NCBI GenBank assembly: GCA_014925825.1
Contig: JACGCK010000072.1
Location: 124,001 to 188,000 of the forward strand
DNA length: 64,000 nt
Origin: Pholiota molesta
Lineage: Eukaryota > Basidiomycota > Agaricomycetes > Agaricales > Strophariaceae
Direction of reading: 5' to 3'
The first letter of the stretch is position 1. Each line of letters starts with the position of its first letter. Position numbers and translations under genes: made by a program. Below the pieces are notes generated by a model. It was not told where the DNA came from. It was given only the letters and a program-made list of their open reading frames with translations, and made no database searches. This document shows, one piece after another, positions 62,131 to 64,000 of this stretch.

Positions 62131-64000
62131 ATGCTCACCGTCTTTGACAACGACCACGATCGTTGCTCGCCGTCCATGGCGACCTCGAACCAATCGCCTA
62201 CCCCTCCATCGGCCTTTTACCGCACTAGGCCTGCTGCCTCACGCCGCACGGCCAGCTCTTATGACGTACGGCTATATGAGACCAGGCCCATCCAACACCA
62301 TCATCGGAGCACGTCGTCGTCGGCGTTGCCGTTCACCAGGACACATGCATTTACACATCCTGTCTCACCTGTGACACCACCGCCACCTATACGAGTGATC
62401 CTCGCTTCTCCCGCTTTTTCTCAACTGTACTCGGCTCCCCATTTCTCACTACCTCTGAGCACCTACCTCAGATAGAAATGGACACCGTTGGCTCAAGTGC
62501 CCACCAGATGCACGTTATGGATGCCAGACCTTCCTCACCGGCACCCACAGCTGACTTCTCGATAATCGATATCGACGATGATGCTGAAACACCGCCAGTC
62601 ATTCCTGGGAGCTATCCTTCGAATCATTCAGATTTCTGTCGTCGTCCATGGCAAACTCAGGTTTCTCTCGGGATCGACCTATCTACGCCAGCGCGAACAA
62701 TGCCAGCTGGAATACTCCACATCGTCACCACACGCCACCTCAGACATCTACATCGTTCAAATCACTTATCCCGCGCCTATGGGAAGCGCTCTCCTCACCT
62801 TCAAGAAGCATTCTGGGTTTCTCGGCCTCGGGAAACGTAAATGCTATCTCCCCCTCTTCCTCAAGGTCTTCTTCGAGAACTGCCTCGCCTTCTGCCTCGC
62901 CTCGTCGTCAGGCTAATCAGTCATGGTACACAAACAACGGAACCATGAGTGGCAGAAATTCTCCAGTTTATTGGAACACGGGTTCCTCTCACAAGAACAA
63001 AGGTAAATCTAAAACCAGCGGATTATTCTCTCCGCGCAGTGGAAGTCGAGGCGACTTCAAGGACAACATCAATTATCTGGAATTGCCCCCACTCGATGGT
63101 GAGGAAGGAGAACTCATCGACGACGAAGCATGCTTCATTGATTCGAGGGCAATTCGCGGAATAGGTGGGTGTATACTTGCTATCGTTGACATGCTTGCGA
63201 TTAATACGTAAATTCGTCGGCAAAGATATTCTTTCATTGCTTCCACCTGAGTTAGCTTTGCACGTCCTGTCCCTCCTTTGTCCTGCACCCATCGCTCTCC
63301 GATCCGGCGCCGCCATCTCATTCAGCGCGCCAGTCTCCCCAGGCAGAAGCAGTCTTATCAGCGAGGCTGATTCGGACCCCCACGAGGCTCTGCGTGCTCT
63401 TCTATCCTGCCGCCTCGTTTCGAGGAAATGGTGTCGGCTGGCGAGCGATAACGGGATATGGCGCACGTTGTTTCTGTGTAGATGGAATATCGACTTGAGG
63501 CGCGCGGCTGACTTTGACATGCGTACGCCAGGACGTATGCGTACCATACGAATGACTCTGGGCAAGACCTGGGATTTCGACTTGGTCGAAGTCGGATCGA
63601 AGGCTAAGCGCGTCCTGGGGCTACCTACTCCCGTTTGCGATGCTCCTATTATTAGCGCGCCTCTTCGCCTGGACTGGCGCATATTGTATCGTGAACGCTT
63701 GGAGTTGGACAAGCGATGGGCAGGCACACACCGTGTTCCCACGCATGTAGACAATCCACAGCCTGGGGCATCTACAAGGCGTATGGGCGGCATTTATGAT
63801 AGCACAAACCTTGATGCTATGTCTTCGATCTCTGGCACTACGAACCCGGTGCCTTCGAACCTACGCTTACCAAAATATCTGGTCATGTTGATAGGTATGA
63901 TATACTTTTGTTCTTGGTCTCCGAGTCACTGAAACCTTGGCATCTTATCTAGCGTATATTGCTCGAGTTCGATTCCCGACGCATTATTACCGGCTCCCGT
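62131..64000 (+). CDS. F-box/WD40 protein, truncated by window end
   Basis: The N-terminal exon (MLTVFDNDHDRCSPSMATSN; 62176 is an alternative start) is Ser/Pro-rich and disordered. An intron of about 79 bases leads to IEMDTVGSSAHQMHVMDARP. The F-box is DILSLLPPELALHVLSLLCP with LLSCRLVSRKWCRLASDNGI and WRTLFLCRW, then DWRILYRERLELDKRW. The last bases, RILLEFDSRRIITGSR, are the first strands of a WD40 propeller that continues outside the window. This layout matches SCF substrate receptors such as Met30, Pop1 or Cdc4; which one cannot be told. A frame change near 62630 needs one extra base. Confidence 0.85.

Noticed and set aside
63960..63985. tRNA T-loop-like GTTCGATTCC
   Set aside because: It lies in the coding frame of the F-box/WD40 gene, and no acceptor or anticodon stem surrounds it.

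Overview
The window is a piece of a filamentous basidiomycete genome, most likely an agaricomycete. The genes are cut by many short introns (about 45-75 bases, GT-AG with a few GC-AG). The families are typical of mushrooms and wood or litter decayers: GH7 cellobiohydrolases with a C-terminal CBM1, a GH30 glucanase, fungal CorA-like transporters, Zn2Cys6 regulators, F-box-like proteins and DUF6533-type membrane proteins. All calls come from reading the sequence and translating it by eye. No database search was run, and exon borders are inferred from splice signals and reading phase.

Left part (1-17 kb). A 905-base, nearly perfect fold-back and a 499-base hAT-like MITE with an 8-bp target duplication open the window. 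Next come a small secreted protein, an APH-fold kinase-like gene, and the folate gene FOL1, divergent from the ER-membrane-complex gene EMC2. An F-box-like gene, the signal peptidase gene SEC11, two tandem hemerythrin-like genes and a CorA-like transporter follow.

Middle (17-40 kb). A very long, low-complexity Zn2Cys6 transcription factor gene lies beside 5 kb without a supportable gene. Then come the mitochondrial Obg GTPase gene (MTG2-like), two inverted DUF6533-type paralogues that flank a CDC20-like gene and a broken F-box paralogue, and a short-chain dehydrogenase with a decayed partial copy beside it.

Right part (40-64 kb). Two tandem GH7-CBM1 cellobiohydrolases share a promoter block. 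They are followed by gene relics with a cluster of short inverted repeats, a conserved hypothetical protein, a four-helix membrane protein, a GH30 glucanase, an unidentified gene and an F-box/WD40 gene cut by the window end.

A recurring oddity is single-base frame breaks in otherwise well conserved genes (MTG2, CDC20, the SDR, both GH7 genes, GH30, F-box/WD40). Most look like loss of one base. They may be residual sequencing errors or real pseudogenisation, and only reads or transcripts can tell. I found no convincing undescribed multi-gene system. The most unusual non-coding signals are the fold-back, the MITE and the inverted-repeat cluster near 51.0-51.2 kb.
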